NCBI GenBank assembly: GCA_946497265.1
Contig: CAMMKL010000044.1
Coordinates: 1 to 11,441 of the forward strand
Reading direction: 5' to 3'
DNA length: 11,441 nucleotides
Source of the DNA: an uncultured Clostridia bacterium
Lineage (GTDB): Bacteria; Bacillota; Clostridia; Oscillospirales; Acutalibacteraceae
Both the position numbers and the translations under genes were made by a program. Of this stretch, positions 1 through 7,385 are shown piece by piece. Below the pieces are notes generated by a model that had not been told where the DNA came from, made no database searches, and was given only the letters and a program-made list of their open reading frames with translations. How positions within the stretch are numbered: the stretch's first letter is position 1; every line of letters starts with the position of its first letter.

Positions 1-3000
1 CCCAGGCCTGCCGTGCCCTAAAGAAAGAAGGGATCGAGGACGTCCTCATCAACTCCAACCCCGCCACCATCATGACCGACAAAGTCATGGCCGACCACAT
101 CTACATTGAACCGCTGCGCCTGGACGTAGTAAAACGCATCATTGAAAAAGAACGGCCCGACAGCGTGCTGGCCACCCTGGGCGGCCAGACCGGGCTGAAC
201 CTGGGCATGGAGCTTGCCGCCGACGGTATTTTGGACCGTCTGGGTATCAAGCTGCTGGGCGCCAACCCCGAAACCATCCGCAAAGCGGAAGACCGCCAGG
301 CGTTCAAAGACACAATGGAAGCAATCGGAGAACCCTGCATCGTCTCCAAAGTGATCGACAATGTCCAGGACGCATTGGATTTCGCCGCGGAAATCGAATA
401 TCCCGTGGTAGTACGTCCCGCCTATACCTTGGGCGGGACCGGCGGCGGCTTTGCCAACAACCCGCAGGAGCTGCACGACATCTGCGAAGTCGGCCTGCGC
501 GCCTCTATGATCCATCAGGCCCTCATCGAAAAGAGCATCGCCGGCTGGAAGGAAATTGAATACGAAACGGTGCGCGATGCAAACGGCAATTGCATCACTG
601 TATGCTCGATGGAAAACATCGACCCCGTGGGCGTACACACCGGCGATTCCATCGTAGTGGCTCCCGCCCAAACGATGACGGCCGCCGAAGCTACCATGAT
701 GCGCTCCGCCGCCCTCAACATCGTGACCGCCCTGGGCATTGAAGGCGGCTGCAACGTCCAGTTCGCATTGAAACCCAACAGCATGGAATACGCCGTCATT
801 GAGGTAAACCCCCGCCTGAGCCGTTCCTCCGCGTTGGCCTCCAAAGCCACCGGCTATCCGATCGCCAAAGTGGCTACGAAGATCGCCATCGGCTATACGC
901 TGGATGAAATCGTGAATACCGTTACCGGCTGCACCTTTGCCTGCAACGAACCGGCGGTGGACTATTGCGTACTCAAATTCCCCAAATGGCCCTTTGATAA
1001 ATTTGTATACGGCAACCGCACCATCGGCACCCAGATGAAGGCGACCGGCGAGGTCATGTCCATCGGCACCAACTTTGAGCTTGCTTTTATGAAGGCCATC
1101 CGCTCCATTGAGCTGGGGCTGGACACCCCCAATCTGCCGAAGCTTGTCGGCCTTTCCAAGGAAGAGCTGCACGATATGATTTCCCACTGCGACGACGAGC
1201 GCATTTTCGTGATCTATCAAGCCATGAAAAAGGGCGTGACCGCCGACGAAGTGTACGACATTACCAAGATCGACCGCTGGTTCCTCTCCAAGCTCAAAAA
1301 GATCGCTACCATGGAAGCCGAGCTGGCAAGCGGCGTGCTGGATGAAGAGAAGTATATGCAGGCCAAACACATGGGCTTTTTGGACAAGACCATTGAACGG
1401 ATTTCCGGTCAGAAACCGCCCATTGCACGCGACGCCGCCTACAAGATGGTGGATACCTGCGCGGGCGAGTTCGACGCCCAGACCCCTTACTTCTACTCCA
1501 CCTGGGACGACGAAAACGAGGCCGCCCTGCACATCCAGGAAAACCCCACCGACAAGAAAACCATCCTTGTGTTTGGCTCCGGCCCCATCCGCATCGGCCA
1601 GGGGATCGAGTTCGACTACTGTTCGGTACACTGCGTCCACACCCTCAAAGAACTGGGCTACGAAGCCATCATCGCCAACAACAACCCCGAAACCGTTTCC
1701 ACCGACTTTGATACCTCCGACCGCCTCTATTTTGACCCGCTGACCCCGGAGGACGTACGCTCCGTGGTAAAGACCGAAAATCCCTATGCCTGTGTGGTGC
1801 AGTTCGGCGGCCAGACGGCCATCAAGCTGAGCCAGCACCTCAACGAAATGGGCCTGCAAATTCTGGGCACCCCGGTGGACAGCATCGACAAGGCCGAAGA
1901 CAAGGAACGCTTTGACGAGATGCTGGAAAAACTGGGCATCCCGCGCCCCAAGGGGGAGACCGTATTCACCACCGAGGAAGCCTTGGAATCCGCCAACCGC
2001 CTCGGCTACCCGGTGCTCCTGCGCCCGTCCTATGTATTGGGCGGCCAAAACATGATCATCGCCTATAACGACGCCGACGTGACCGAATACATGGCCATCA
2101 TTACTTCCCACGAAATCGAAAACCCGGTGCTGATTGATAAGTACATGATGGGAACCGAGGTGGAAGTAGACGCCATCTGCGATGGGGAAGATTACCTGAT
2201 TCCCGGCATTATGGAGCACATTGAACGCGCAGGCATCCATTCCGGCGACTCCATTTCGGTCTATCCGCCGCAGACGATCCCGGAAAAGCACAAAAAGACC
2301 ATCATCGAATACACCGCCGCCATGGCGCGCGAACTGAAGATCGTCGGCCTGATCAACGTCCAGTACGTCATCTACAACGATCAGGTCTATGTGATCGAAG
2401 CCAACCCCCGTTCCTCCCGTACCGTTCCGTACATCAGCAAGGTTACCGGGGTGCCTATGGTGGATCTCGCCACCCGCTGCATGCTGGGCTCAAAGCTTAA
2501 GGACCTGGGATACGGCACCGGGCTGTACCCGGAAGGGGAATACGTAAGCGTCAAGGTACCGGTCTTCTCCTTTGAAAAGCTCAAAGATGTCGATGTGGCC
2601 CTGGGGCCGGAGATGAAATCCACCGGCGAAGTGCTCGGCATCGATAAGAGCTTCCAGAACGCCCTGCTCAAGGGCCTGACCGCCGCGGGTTACAAGCTAA
2701 AGAAGAAGGGCGGCGTATTCATCAGCGTGCGCGATAGCGACAAACAGGAAACCATCCGCATTGCCGACCGGTTTGCAAACCTGGGTTTTGACATCTACGC
2801 CACTTCGGGAACAGCTTCCGTTCTAAACCACAACATGATTGCAGCTTCTTCGGTGCATAAGCTCAGCGAAGAGGCCCCCAACGTGGCCGACCTGCTGGAG
2901 AGCGGAAAGGTGGACTACGTTATTTCCACGTCGGCTAAGGGGCGCCTTCCCGCGCTCGACAGCGTAAAGCTGCGCCGTATGAGCATCGAACACGCCATCC

Positions 3001-3101
3001 CTTGCCTGACCGCGCTGGATACCGCCAACGCTCTGCTTTCCTGCCTGGAGATGGATCACACCATTGATGAGGTCAGCCTGGTGGATATCACCGAAATTTA
3101 A
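1..3101 (+). CDS. carB: Carbamoyl-phosphate synthase large subunit, 5' end missing
   Basis: Makes carbamoyl phosphate from bicarbonate, ammonia (channelled from the small subunit CarA) and two ATP, for pyrimidine and arginine synthesis in the cytosol. The frame is open from base 3 and already reads CarB sequence (QACRALKKEG, INSNPATIMTD) before the first ATG at 72, so that ATG is internal. About 31 N-terminal codons lie upstream; 1032 residues are visible of a usual ~1065-1075. Domain order is complete: first ATP-grasp half (TLGGQTGLNLG, VRPAYTLGGTGGGFANN, EVNPRLSRSSALASKATGYP), a helical oligomerisation region near residues 370-520, a second homologous half (FGSGPIRIGQGIEFDY, RPSYVLGGQNM, EANPRSSRTVPYISKVTG), and a C-terminal MGS-like allosteric domain (about 900-1032; ATSGTASVL). 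No frameshift is seen. carA presumably lies upstream. It converges on the pyrBI side of the window and ends at a strong terminator. Confidence 0.98.
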   Translation, partial: QACRALKKEGIEDVLINSNPATIMTDKVMADHIYIEPLRLDVVKRIIEKERPDSVLATLGGQTGLNLGMELAADGILDRLGIKLLGANPETIRKAEDRQAFKDTMEAIGEPCIVSKVIDNVQDALDFAAEIEYPVVVRPAYTLGGTGGGFANNPQELHDICEVGLRASMIHQALIEKSIAGWKEIEYETVRDANGNCITVCSMENIDPVGVHTGDSIVVAPAQTMTAAEATMMRSAALNIVTALGIEGGCNVQFALKPNSMEYAVIEVNPRLSRSSALASKATGYPIAKVATKIAIGYTLDEIVNTVTGCTFACNEPAVDYCVLKFPKWPFDKFVYGNRTIGTQMKATGEVMSIGTNFELAFMKAIRSIELGLDTPNLPKLVGLSKEELHDMISHCDDERIFVIYQAMKKGVTADEVYDITKIDRWFLSKLKKIATMEAELASGVLDEEKYMQAKHMGFLDKTIERISGQKPPIARDAAYKMVDTCAGEFDAQTPYFYSTWDDENEAALHIQENPTDKKTILVFGSGPIRIGQGIEFDYCSVHCVHTLKELGYEAIIANNNPETVSTDFDTSDRLYFDPLTPEDVRSVVKTENPYACVVQFGGQTAIKLSQHLNEMGLQILGTPVDSIDKAEDKERFDEMLEKLGIPRPKGETVFTTEEALESANRLGYPVLLRPSYVLGGQNMIIAYNDADVTEYMAIITSHEIENPVLIDKYMMGTEVEVDAICDGEDYLIPGIMEHIERAGIHSGDSISVYPPQTIPEKHKKTIIEYTAAMARELKIVGLINVQYVIYNDQVYVIEANPRSSRTVPYISKVTGVPMVDLATRCMLGSKLKDLGYGTGLYPEGEYVSVKVPVFSFEKLKDVDVALGPEMKSTGEVLGIDKSFQNALLKGLTAAGYKLKKKGGVFISVRDSDKQETIRIADRFANLGFDIYATSGTASVLNHNMIAASSVHKLSEEAPNVADLLESGKVDYVISTSAKGRLPALDSVKLRRMSIEHAIPCLTALDTANALLSCLEMDHTIDEVSLVDITEI

Positions 3102-3114
3102 AAAACAAGCATTG

Positions 3115-3144
3115 AAAAAGGGCGCCCGGCCGGGCGCCCTTTTT
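3115..3144 (+). terminator. Rho-independent terminator of carB
   Basis: A run of A's, a self-complementary GC block at 3120-3139 (GGGCGCCCGG followed by its exact complement) and then TTTTT at 3140-3144, starting 14 bases after the carB stop. The A tract opposite the T tract means it could also stop transcripts from the other strand. Confidence 0.93.
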
Positions 3145-3254
3145 CGTTATGCCTTTCTCCCTTAAAAAGGAAAAGGGCCGGCAACAAAAGCGGTCCTTTA
3201 AAAAAGGAGGAAACTTTTATCGCAAATCTGCGGAAAAATCGGAATAACAAACGG

Positions 3255-3293
3255 AAAGACAGCGGAGTTTCGGCTCAAAGTTGCCGTCTTTTA
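3255..3293 (-). terminator. Possible terminator hairpin downstream of the short YitT gene
   Basis: AAAGACAGC at 3255-3263 pairs with GCCGTCTTT at 3283-3291 (nine pairs, with one G-T type mismatch on DNA), and GAG/CTC can pair inside the loop. It lies 16 bases beyond the minus-strand stop at 3307. The T-rich tail on the minus strand is interrupted, so it may be a weak terminator. A plus-strand reading gives only a short T run. Confidence 0.35.
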
Positions 3294-3306
3294 CCCGTTG
3301 CCGCCC

Positions 3307-3921
3307 CTACGTTTCTTTGGAAACGGAGGCAGCAACTTTCCGGCAATGCCATTTGGATCGGTAAGCCAACAGAACATTCAAGACATAAGTTTGAACCAAG
3401 GTAAACAGAATCCCATAAAGCACCGCTTCAACACCATTTGAAAAACAGCCGATCAGCAAAATGGCAATGCTGATATACCGCATGGTAACCGCAATGTTGC
3501 GGGAAGGATACTTCCGGTGGATCGCAATGGCGACCACGTCAAAACCTGCCGTAGAGGAGTTGGCGTCGATACAACAAAAATAAGCAAAACCTACTAAGGC
3601 CCCGGCAAGCACAGCGGCAATGGCCGGATGCAGCAAGATCGCAAACCCGCTCATATGCAAGGCGCTGAACAGGCCCATATAGAGGATGCTGCTTAAGATG
3701 GTTTTCAAAAAGAATGCTTTCCCAAGAGCGAATAGGCTGAACAGCAATAGCAAAATGGTAATGCCGTTTGACATATAGGCCACATCCAAGCCGAAAAGTT
3801 TGCTTAAAATTTGCGCTAAGCCGGTGACGCCGCCGTTAATGATGTTGTTGGGTACGGTAATAAAGGCATAGGCGGCCGATATGAGTAAATTTCCCAATAG
3901 AATTTTTCCAATATCCTTCAT
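3307..3921 (-). CDS. Short YitT-family membrane protein (no DUF2179)
   Basis: A 204-residue integral membrane protein of the YitT/DUF161 family, whose transport role and substrate are not established. It shows the family's N-terminal pattern (ISAAYAFITVPNNIINGGVTGLA, residues about 14-36) and five to six hydrophobic segments near 6-24, 50-68, 72-90, 95-116, 146-161 and 166-186. It ends in a short basic tail and lacks the soluble DUF2179 domain of full-length relatives, such as the paralogue at 7386-8255. An ATG two codons upstream (3927) is only 2 bases from the AGGAG at 3930-3934, whereas the ATG at 3921 is 8 bases away, so 3921 is preferred. It follows pyrI on the same strand but has its own promoter and a terminator between. 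The short form is complete, with no sign of a frameshifted C-terminus. Confidence 0.88.
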   Translation of the reverse strand: MKDIGKILLGNLLISAAYAFITVPNNIINGGVTGLAQILSKLFGLDVAYMSNGITILLLLFSLFALGKAFFLKTILSSILYMGLFSALHMSGFAILLHPAIAAVLAGALVGFAYFCCIDANSSTAGFDVVAIAIHRKYPSRNIAVTMRYISIAILLIGCFSNGVEAVLYGILFTLVQTYVLNVLLAYRSKWHCRKVAASVSKET

Positions 3922-3971
3922 TATCATAGCTCCTATCCCTTATAAATCAATTGTCGTATTTTTCGATTGTA

Positions 3972-4000
3972 AGAATACCACAATTAAACATATAAATCAA
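3972..4000 (-). promoter_or_regulatory. Sigma-A type promoter for the short YitT gene
   Basis: On the minus strand, TTGATT (3995-4000) and TATTCT (3972-3977) are separated by exactly 17 bases. The predicted start of transcription is about 40-45 bases before the ATG at 3921. Confidence 0.6.
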
Positions 4001-4157
4001 TAAAATACACACACAAAATCGCTTTATAGTAAAATTTGATGCTATAATATATAACAGAATCAACGACACTTCAAAAAATATCACACAATCAAAACCACAC
4101 TTCGCATGTATGTTTCTTACAGGCACTGGAATGGTAATGAACATTTTTATTTCTCCC

Positions 4158-4193
4158 AAAAACATATGCCCCGCCCAAAAACCTGGACGGGGC
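4158..4193 (-). terminator. Terminator of the pyrB-pyrI transcript
   Basis: On the minus strand, GCCCCGTCC and GGGCGGGGC form a nine-pair stem with one G-U pair (4168-4193) around an 8-base loop. ATAT and then TTTTT (4158-4162) follow. It begins 31 bases after the pyrI stop. The offset T run makes it a moderate rather than ideal terminator. Confidence 0.7.
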
Positions 4194-4224
4194 TCGTCTT
4201 TTCCGTGATTTTGTGCAGTACTCA

Positions 4225-4656
4225 TCACCGTTTTGTGGTGGCAAATTCCTGTTCACAATAAATACAGCGATAAAGGTGCTTTTCTTCATCGCACAGTTTA
4301 AAGGTATGTATGATCCCCTCTTCTACCGTACTGATGCAGCGTGGGTTTTTACAATGTATCACATTTTGCACCTGTTTTGGCAAAGACAGGTTCTTTTTGG
4401 CGATAATCTTACTATCTTCAATGATATTCACCGTTATGTTATGATCGATGAACCCCAACACATCAAAATCAAGATCGAAATCCCCCTCGATCTTGATGAT
4501 ATCCTTACGCCCCATCTTACTGCTGCGGGCGTTTTTGATGATGGCCACGGTACAATCCAACTTATCCAGGCGAAGGTATTTATAAATCTCCATACTGCCT
4601 CCGGCTTTGATGTGGTCGATGACCACGCCCTTTTCCAGTGCGTCGATATTCAGCAT
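4225..4656 (-). CDS. pyrI: Aspartate carbamoyltransferase regulatory subunit
   Basis: A regulatory chain that binds nucleotide effectors (CTP, ATP, UTP in characterised enzymes) and bridges PyrB trimers; it has no catalytic activity. The 143-residue length is close to the family's ~150. The N-terminal nucleotide-binding fold carries GVVIDHIKAG (residues 10-19) and conserved HNITVNIIE (72-80). The C-terminal zinc domain has all four cysteine ligands, C102, C107, C131 and C134, as CxxxxC and CxxC. The ATG overlaps the pyrB stop by 7 bases (ATGCTGA), with GGGGGTGA just before it as the ribosome site, so translation is probably coupled to pyrB. Its presence implies an allosteric holoenzyme rather than a bare PyrB trimer. 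A terminator follows. Confidence 0.97.
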   Translation of the reverse strand: MLNIDALEKGVVIDHIKAGGSMEIYKYLRLDKLDCTVAIIKNARSSKMGRKDIIKIEGDFDLDFDVLGFIDHNITVNIIEDSKIIAKKNLSLPKQVQNVIHCKNPRCISTVEEGIIHTFKLCDEEKHLYRCIYCEQEFATTKR

Positions 4657-5570
4657 GGTGTCACCCCCAAAAGCTTCAAAATCAGTGCCATTCGCACATA
4701 AACGCCGTACTGCGCCTGCCGGAAATAAGCCGCGCGTTCGTCCTTATCCACTTCCACCGCAATTTCATTGACACGCGGCAAGGGATGCAGGACAAACATA
4801 TCTTTTTTCGCTTTGTTCAGCTTGTCCTGAGTAAGGATGTAGCAATCCTTGAGGCGGATATAATCTTCTTCATTAAAGAAGCGTTCGCGCTGTACGCGGG
4901 TCATATAAAGGATGTCGAGCTCCGGCATGACGTCGTCGAGCCTTTCTACTTCCTGGTAAGGGATCCCTTTGGCCCGTATGACCTCGTTTAGGATATAGTC
5001 CGGCACTTTCAGCTCACCGGGCGAAATCAGCACAAAGCGGATTCCCTCATAACGTGCAAGCGATTTGATCAGCGAATGCACCGTCCGGCCGAATTTGAGG
5101 TCGCCGCACAAGCCTATGGTCAAATGATCCAGCCGCCCTTTTAGGGAACGGATGGTCAAAAGGTCGGTCAGCGTCTGCGTCGGGTGCTGGTGCCCTCCAT
5201 CCCCCGCGTTGATGACCGGTATCCGGGAATACTGGGAAGCTACTAACGGCGCACCCTCTTTGGGGTGGCGCATAGCGCAAATGTCGGCATAGCAGGACAC
5301 GACCCGAATCGTATCGGCAATGCTTTCGCCCTTAGCCGCAGAACTGTTGTCCGCCGAGGCAAACCCCAGCGTTTTGCCTCCAAGATTGAGCATAGCGGCC
5401 TCAAAGCTCAGGCGGGTGCGGGTGCTTGGTTCATAAAACAGGGTGGCTAGCTTCTTTCCGTCGCAGGCATGGGCGTATTTTTGCGGATTTTGCTCAATAT
5501 CGTTGGCGGTATCCAGCAATTCCTTGATCTCCTCCACCGATAAATCCAGAGGGTCGATTAAGTGTTTCAT
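4650..5570 (-). CDS. pyrB: Aspartate carbamoyltransferase catalytic subunit
   Basis: Condenses carbamoyl phosphate with L-aspartate to give carbamoyl aspartate, the committed step of pyrimidine synthesis. It has 306 residues, the normal family length. Carbamoyl-phosphate motif FYEPSTRTRLSFE at 45-57 (S49, T50, R51, T52, R53), the mobile-loop S77/K80 pair (SSAAKGES), R101-H102-P103, DGGHQHPTQTL with H129, GRTVHS (R162), the aspartate-loop RVQ (R225) and HPLPRVNEI (262-270) are all present, so it should be active. The start is fixed by GGAGG six bases upstream. It is the first gene of a two-gene pyrBI transcript with its own promoter 30 bases upstream. The leader is too short for a PyrR-type attenuator. 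CarB, encoded convergently 1.5 kb away, supplies its substrate. Confidence 0.98.
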   Translation of the reverse strand: MKHLIDPLDLSVEEIKELLDTANDIEQNPQKYAHACDGKKLATLFYEPSTRTRLSFEAAMLNLGGKTLGFASADNSSAAKGESIADTIRVVSCYADICAMRHPKEGAPLVASQYSRIPVINAGDGGHQHPTQTLTDLLTIRSLKGRLDHLTIGLCGDLKFGRTVHSLIKSLARYEGIRFVLISPGELKVPDYILNEVIRAKGIPYQEVERLDDVMPELDILYMTRVQRERFFNEEDYIRLKDCYILTQDKLNKAKKDMFVLHPLPRVNEIAVEVDKDERAAYFRQAQYGVYVRMALILKLLGVTPC

Positions 5571-5599
5571 CCAATTCCTCCATCCTATCGTTTCTCCAT

Positions 5600-5628
5600 A
5601 TTATAGAGCATCCGATAGCATTTGTCCA
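5600..5628 (-). promoter_or_regulatory. Promoter of pyrBI
   Basis: On the minus strand, TGGACA (5623-5628), a 17-base spacer and a consensus TATAAT (5600-5605). Transcription would start near 5593, leaving a leader of only about 22 bases before pyrB. A 6-base inverted repeat, CTATCG at 5585-5590 and CGATAG at 5613-5618, straddles the -10 box and could be an operator half-site pair, though six bases is short enough to occur by chance. Confidence 0.75.
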
Positions 5629-5658
5629 TGGAAAATCGGCAGGGGTAGAAAATTAGGG

Positions 5659-6945
5659 TCAGCCGGCCTCCACAATCAAACGTACCGCCTGATCCTGTGG
5701 ATCGTTCTGCAAATAGATATGGTTTCCCTGGTCGTCATCCCATTGATGCTGGATGCCCGCGCCGGCCCAGGGGTCCACCTCGGCTTCCTCGCCAAACTCG
5801 CCCAGCAATTTTTCCGACAGTTTTTCAATCAGCTCCTGCCTCTGGGCGTCGTCGGATAAAGGCCACTCGAATCTCCCTTCGTGGATGACGTCGTCCCGGT
5901 AGGGACTGTGCCGTATCACAATCCGCTGAGCCGGGAGGTCGATCCCTTTTAAATAGACCTCCTGTTCCAGCACCTCTTCCTCTTCGTCTTTGGGGTAAGT
6001 GCTCAGAGGCAGCCCGTAAAACGCGAATTCTCTCCCTTCCTGTTCCACATAGAATGCGTTGTTAATGCTTTTGTTAATGCTTTGGGTTGCCTCCAGGTCA
6101 AAGCTTGTCCAATCCAGCGGCAGATAGCCGAGTTCCCTTTTGTTATCTGCCAGAGCATAAAACAGGGCCGGATAGGGCGCTGCCAAATTAAAATGGGTAC
6201 CGCTTTCTGTACTGGAAAGGCTACAGGTGGCCAGTGGAAGGGGCAGTATAGTTTCGTAAAAGCTCTTCTGATTCAGTATGGATATCTGCCCTTGTTCTAT
6301 ATATCTATTACTCAGGTAAACTGAGTTTGGTAGGTACGTCGGATTCGATAGGTAATCCAATAAACTCTGTTGCAAGGATTCCGGAAGGGAGCTTTCCACC
6401 GTAGCCATACTCTCTAGTTCCATCGCATAGCCATAAAGCAAGAGCTCCGACTGGGTCTCCTTCACTTTATAGTCCTTAGACTCGACCAATATTTTTCGTA
6501 GTTCCTGCCGGTTCTTGCCTTCTATAAAAATATCGCTTCCAACAAGGCCGACGGAACAAATCTCATTTTCATCCTCCACAAAGGTCAAAAAGACGTCGGA
6601 CGCTTTTCCGTAAGGTGTTTGGAATTCTTTATCCGGTATCCAGATAGAAACGGTGCAAAAGGGCGAGCGGTGGGATATCATGTTCAAATATAAATCATAC
6701 TCATCCGGCTTTAGCTGCAGGGCGCTGATCGCCTCTTCCCGGGACATCCCCCACCGGAGCTCCTCAATCTGCGGCAGCGGCTCGCCGTAGGTGGTCTCCT
6801 GCCGGTTCATCGGGTTCCACAAAAGCACCGCAAACAGGGATGCGCCGACCAATACGGCCAGTGCAATTGCTCCCCATACCGCTTTCCTCTTAAAGAATGC
6901 CTCTTTCTTTCCGACCGACAAATCGTGCCATAAACGTATTTTCAT
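5659..6945 (-). CDS. Unrecognised single-anchor membrane protein
   Basis: I do not recognise this 428-residue protein. What is visible: a basic 22-residue N-terminus (KKEAFFKRK), one hydrophobic segment at about 23-43 (AVWGAIALAVLVGASLFAVLLW) with no signal-peptidase or lipobox cysteine, then a ~385-residue acidic soluble part. That predicts an anchor with the bulk outside the membrane. Residues 60-77 (IEELRWGMSREEAISALQ) resemble the short WGMS-EEV helix seen at the start of small exported domains, which is suggestive only. A charged stretch (KDEEEEVLEQE) lies near 335-350, and the last ~60 residues are rich in D, W and Q. The ATG at 6945 follows a GGGGCGA ribosome site; the upstream frame has no better start. 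The upstream leader contains a possible small ORF. pyrB follows 88 bases later but has its own promoter. An anti-sigma or sensor role is possible but unsupported. Confidence 0.85.
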   Translation of the reverse strand: MKIRLWHDLSVGKKEAFFKRKAVWGAIALAVLVGASLFAVLLWNPMNRQETTYGEPLPQIEELRWGMSREEAISALQLKPDEYDLYLNMISHRSPFCTVSIWIPDKEFQTPYGKASDVFLTFVEDENEICSVGLVGSDIFIEGKNRQELRKILVESKDYKVKETQSELLLYGYAMELESMATVESSLPESLQQSLLDYLSNPTYLPNSVYLSNRYIEQGQISILNQKSFYETILPLPLATCSLSSTESGTHFNLAAPYPALFYALADNKRELGYLPLDWTSFDLEATQSINKSINNAFYVEQEGREFAFYGLPLSTYPKDEEEEVLEQEVYLKGIDLPAQRIVIRHSPYRDDVIHEGRFEWPLSDDAQRQELIEKLSEKLLGEFGEEAEVDPWAGAGIQHQWDDDQGNHIYLQNDPQDQAVRLIVEAG

Positions 6946-7097
6946 GTGATCGCCCCTTTTCTTTTTTCCGTTATCAAATCGTTTTGCAAATACAGGCTGT
7001 TGTCCCGATCGTCTTTTTATCGATAGGGGATTGCTTTACTGGTCTCGCCGGCTCCTCCTCCCGAATATCTAAGAAAATTCCTCTGCCGGCTTTTCAA

Positions 7098-7172
7098 TCA
7101 ATTGCTTAACAATTGCGCCAGGATAATCGCAGCACAATGGCGGCATTTGCCATGTTGATCAAACCTTTTCAT
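7098..7172 (-). CDS. Possible 24-residue small ORF in the leader of the unknown gene
   Basis: ATG at 7172-7170 follows GGGGGAG (7177-7183) by four bases and opens 24 codons ending in TGA at 7098. The peptide begins MKRFDQHGKCRHCAAIILAQ, with a CxxC pair at residues 10 and 13. A second ATG in another frame (7153) would give 15 residues. The evidence is the ribosome site and the promoter upstream; there is no homology argument. It might be a leader peptide, the start of a decayed gene, or chance. Confidence 0.3.
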   Translation of the reverse strand: MKRFDQHGKCRHCAAIILAQLLSN

Positions 7173-7246
7173 TCGGCTCCCCCTTTTTTCTTCCCAAAAT
7201 AGATTAAAAAAGAATATTATAAAATATAAGCAATCTATCTGATTAT

Positions 7247-7275
7247 AGTGTATTGCAACAGCGGCCAAACGTCAA
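7247..7275 (-). promoter_or_regulatory. Promoter reading toward the small ORF and unknown protein
   Basis: On the minus strand, TTGACG (7270-7275), a 17-base spacer and TACACT (7247-7252). A consensus TATAAT (7242-7247) overlaps by one base and could serve instead with a longer spacer. It lies about 75 bases before the small ORF and about 300 before the ATG at 6945. Confidence 0.6.
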
Positions 7276-7291
7276 GCGATCTTGCTGAATT

Positions 7292-7320
7292 TTGATTAAT
7301 TGTAAGAAATTTTTTAGAAT
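7292..7320 (+). promoter_or_regulatory. Promoter of the full-length YitT gene
   Basis: TTGATT (7292-7297), 17 bases, TAGAAT (7315-7320). An alternative is an extended -10, TGCTAAAAT at 7346-7354, with a poor -35. Either gives a short leader before the ATG at 7386. Confidence 0.5.
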
Positions 7321-7385
7321 TTATGTAGAAAACCAACTTCTTGCATGCTAAAATAAAAGCAGAAAATCCGGAAGGGGAGTTCTGC

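Larger units (their letters stand above)
3922..4224. other. AT-rich intergenic region between pyrI and the short YitT gene
   Basis: A 303-base gap holding the pyrI terminator hairpin (near 4158-4193), the YitT promoter (3972-4000) and its ribosome site (3930-3934). A minus-strand reading frame runs through most of it, but it overlaps both control elements and its hydrophobic composition follows from the AT-rich DNA. No convincing gene is seen. Confidence 0.6.
6946..7385. other. Divergent intergenic region between the unknown protein and the full-length YitT gene
   Basis: A 440-base gap. The right half (about 7200-7385) is AT-rich and holds back-to-back promoters, minus strand at 7247-7275 and plus strand at 7292-7320. 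The left half (6946-7200) has coding-like base composition on the minus strand, with one small ORF behind a ribosome site (7098-7172) and otherwise short frames interrupted by stops. It would be a leader of about 290 bases for the unknown gene, unusually long. No riboswitch or tRNA fold was recognised. Confidence 0.6.

Noticed and set aside
18..2291. A 757-codon open frame on the strand opposite carB
   Set aside because: carB is unmistakable in the plus frame throughout, and the antisense frame is opened by its codon bias (few TTA, CTA or TCA codons). The translation is glycine/histidine/valine/phenylalanine rich with no recognisable domain.
3201..3225. AAGGAGG ribosome-site-like sequence after the carB terminator
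   Set aside because: ATC, not a usable start codon, stands at the expected distance, and the following frame has no recognisable protein.
3947..4228. A hydrophobic minus-strand frame (93 codons, or 65 from an internal ATG behind GGGAG) between pyrI and the short YitT gene
   Set aside because: It contains the pyrI terminator and the YitT promoter, and its hydrophobicity follows from AT-rich DNA. It is not impossible, but support is too weak to list as a gene.
4213..4701. A 162-codon plus-strand frame opposite pyrI
   Set aside because: pyrI has its four zinc cysteines and normal length in the other direction; this is a shadow frame.
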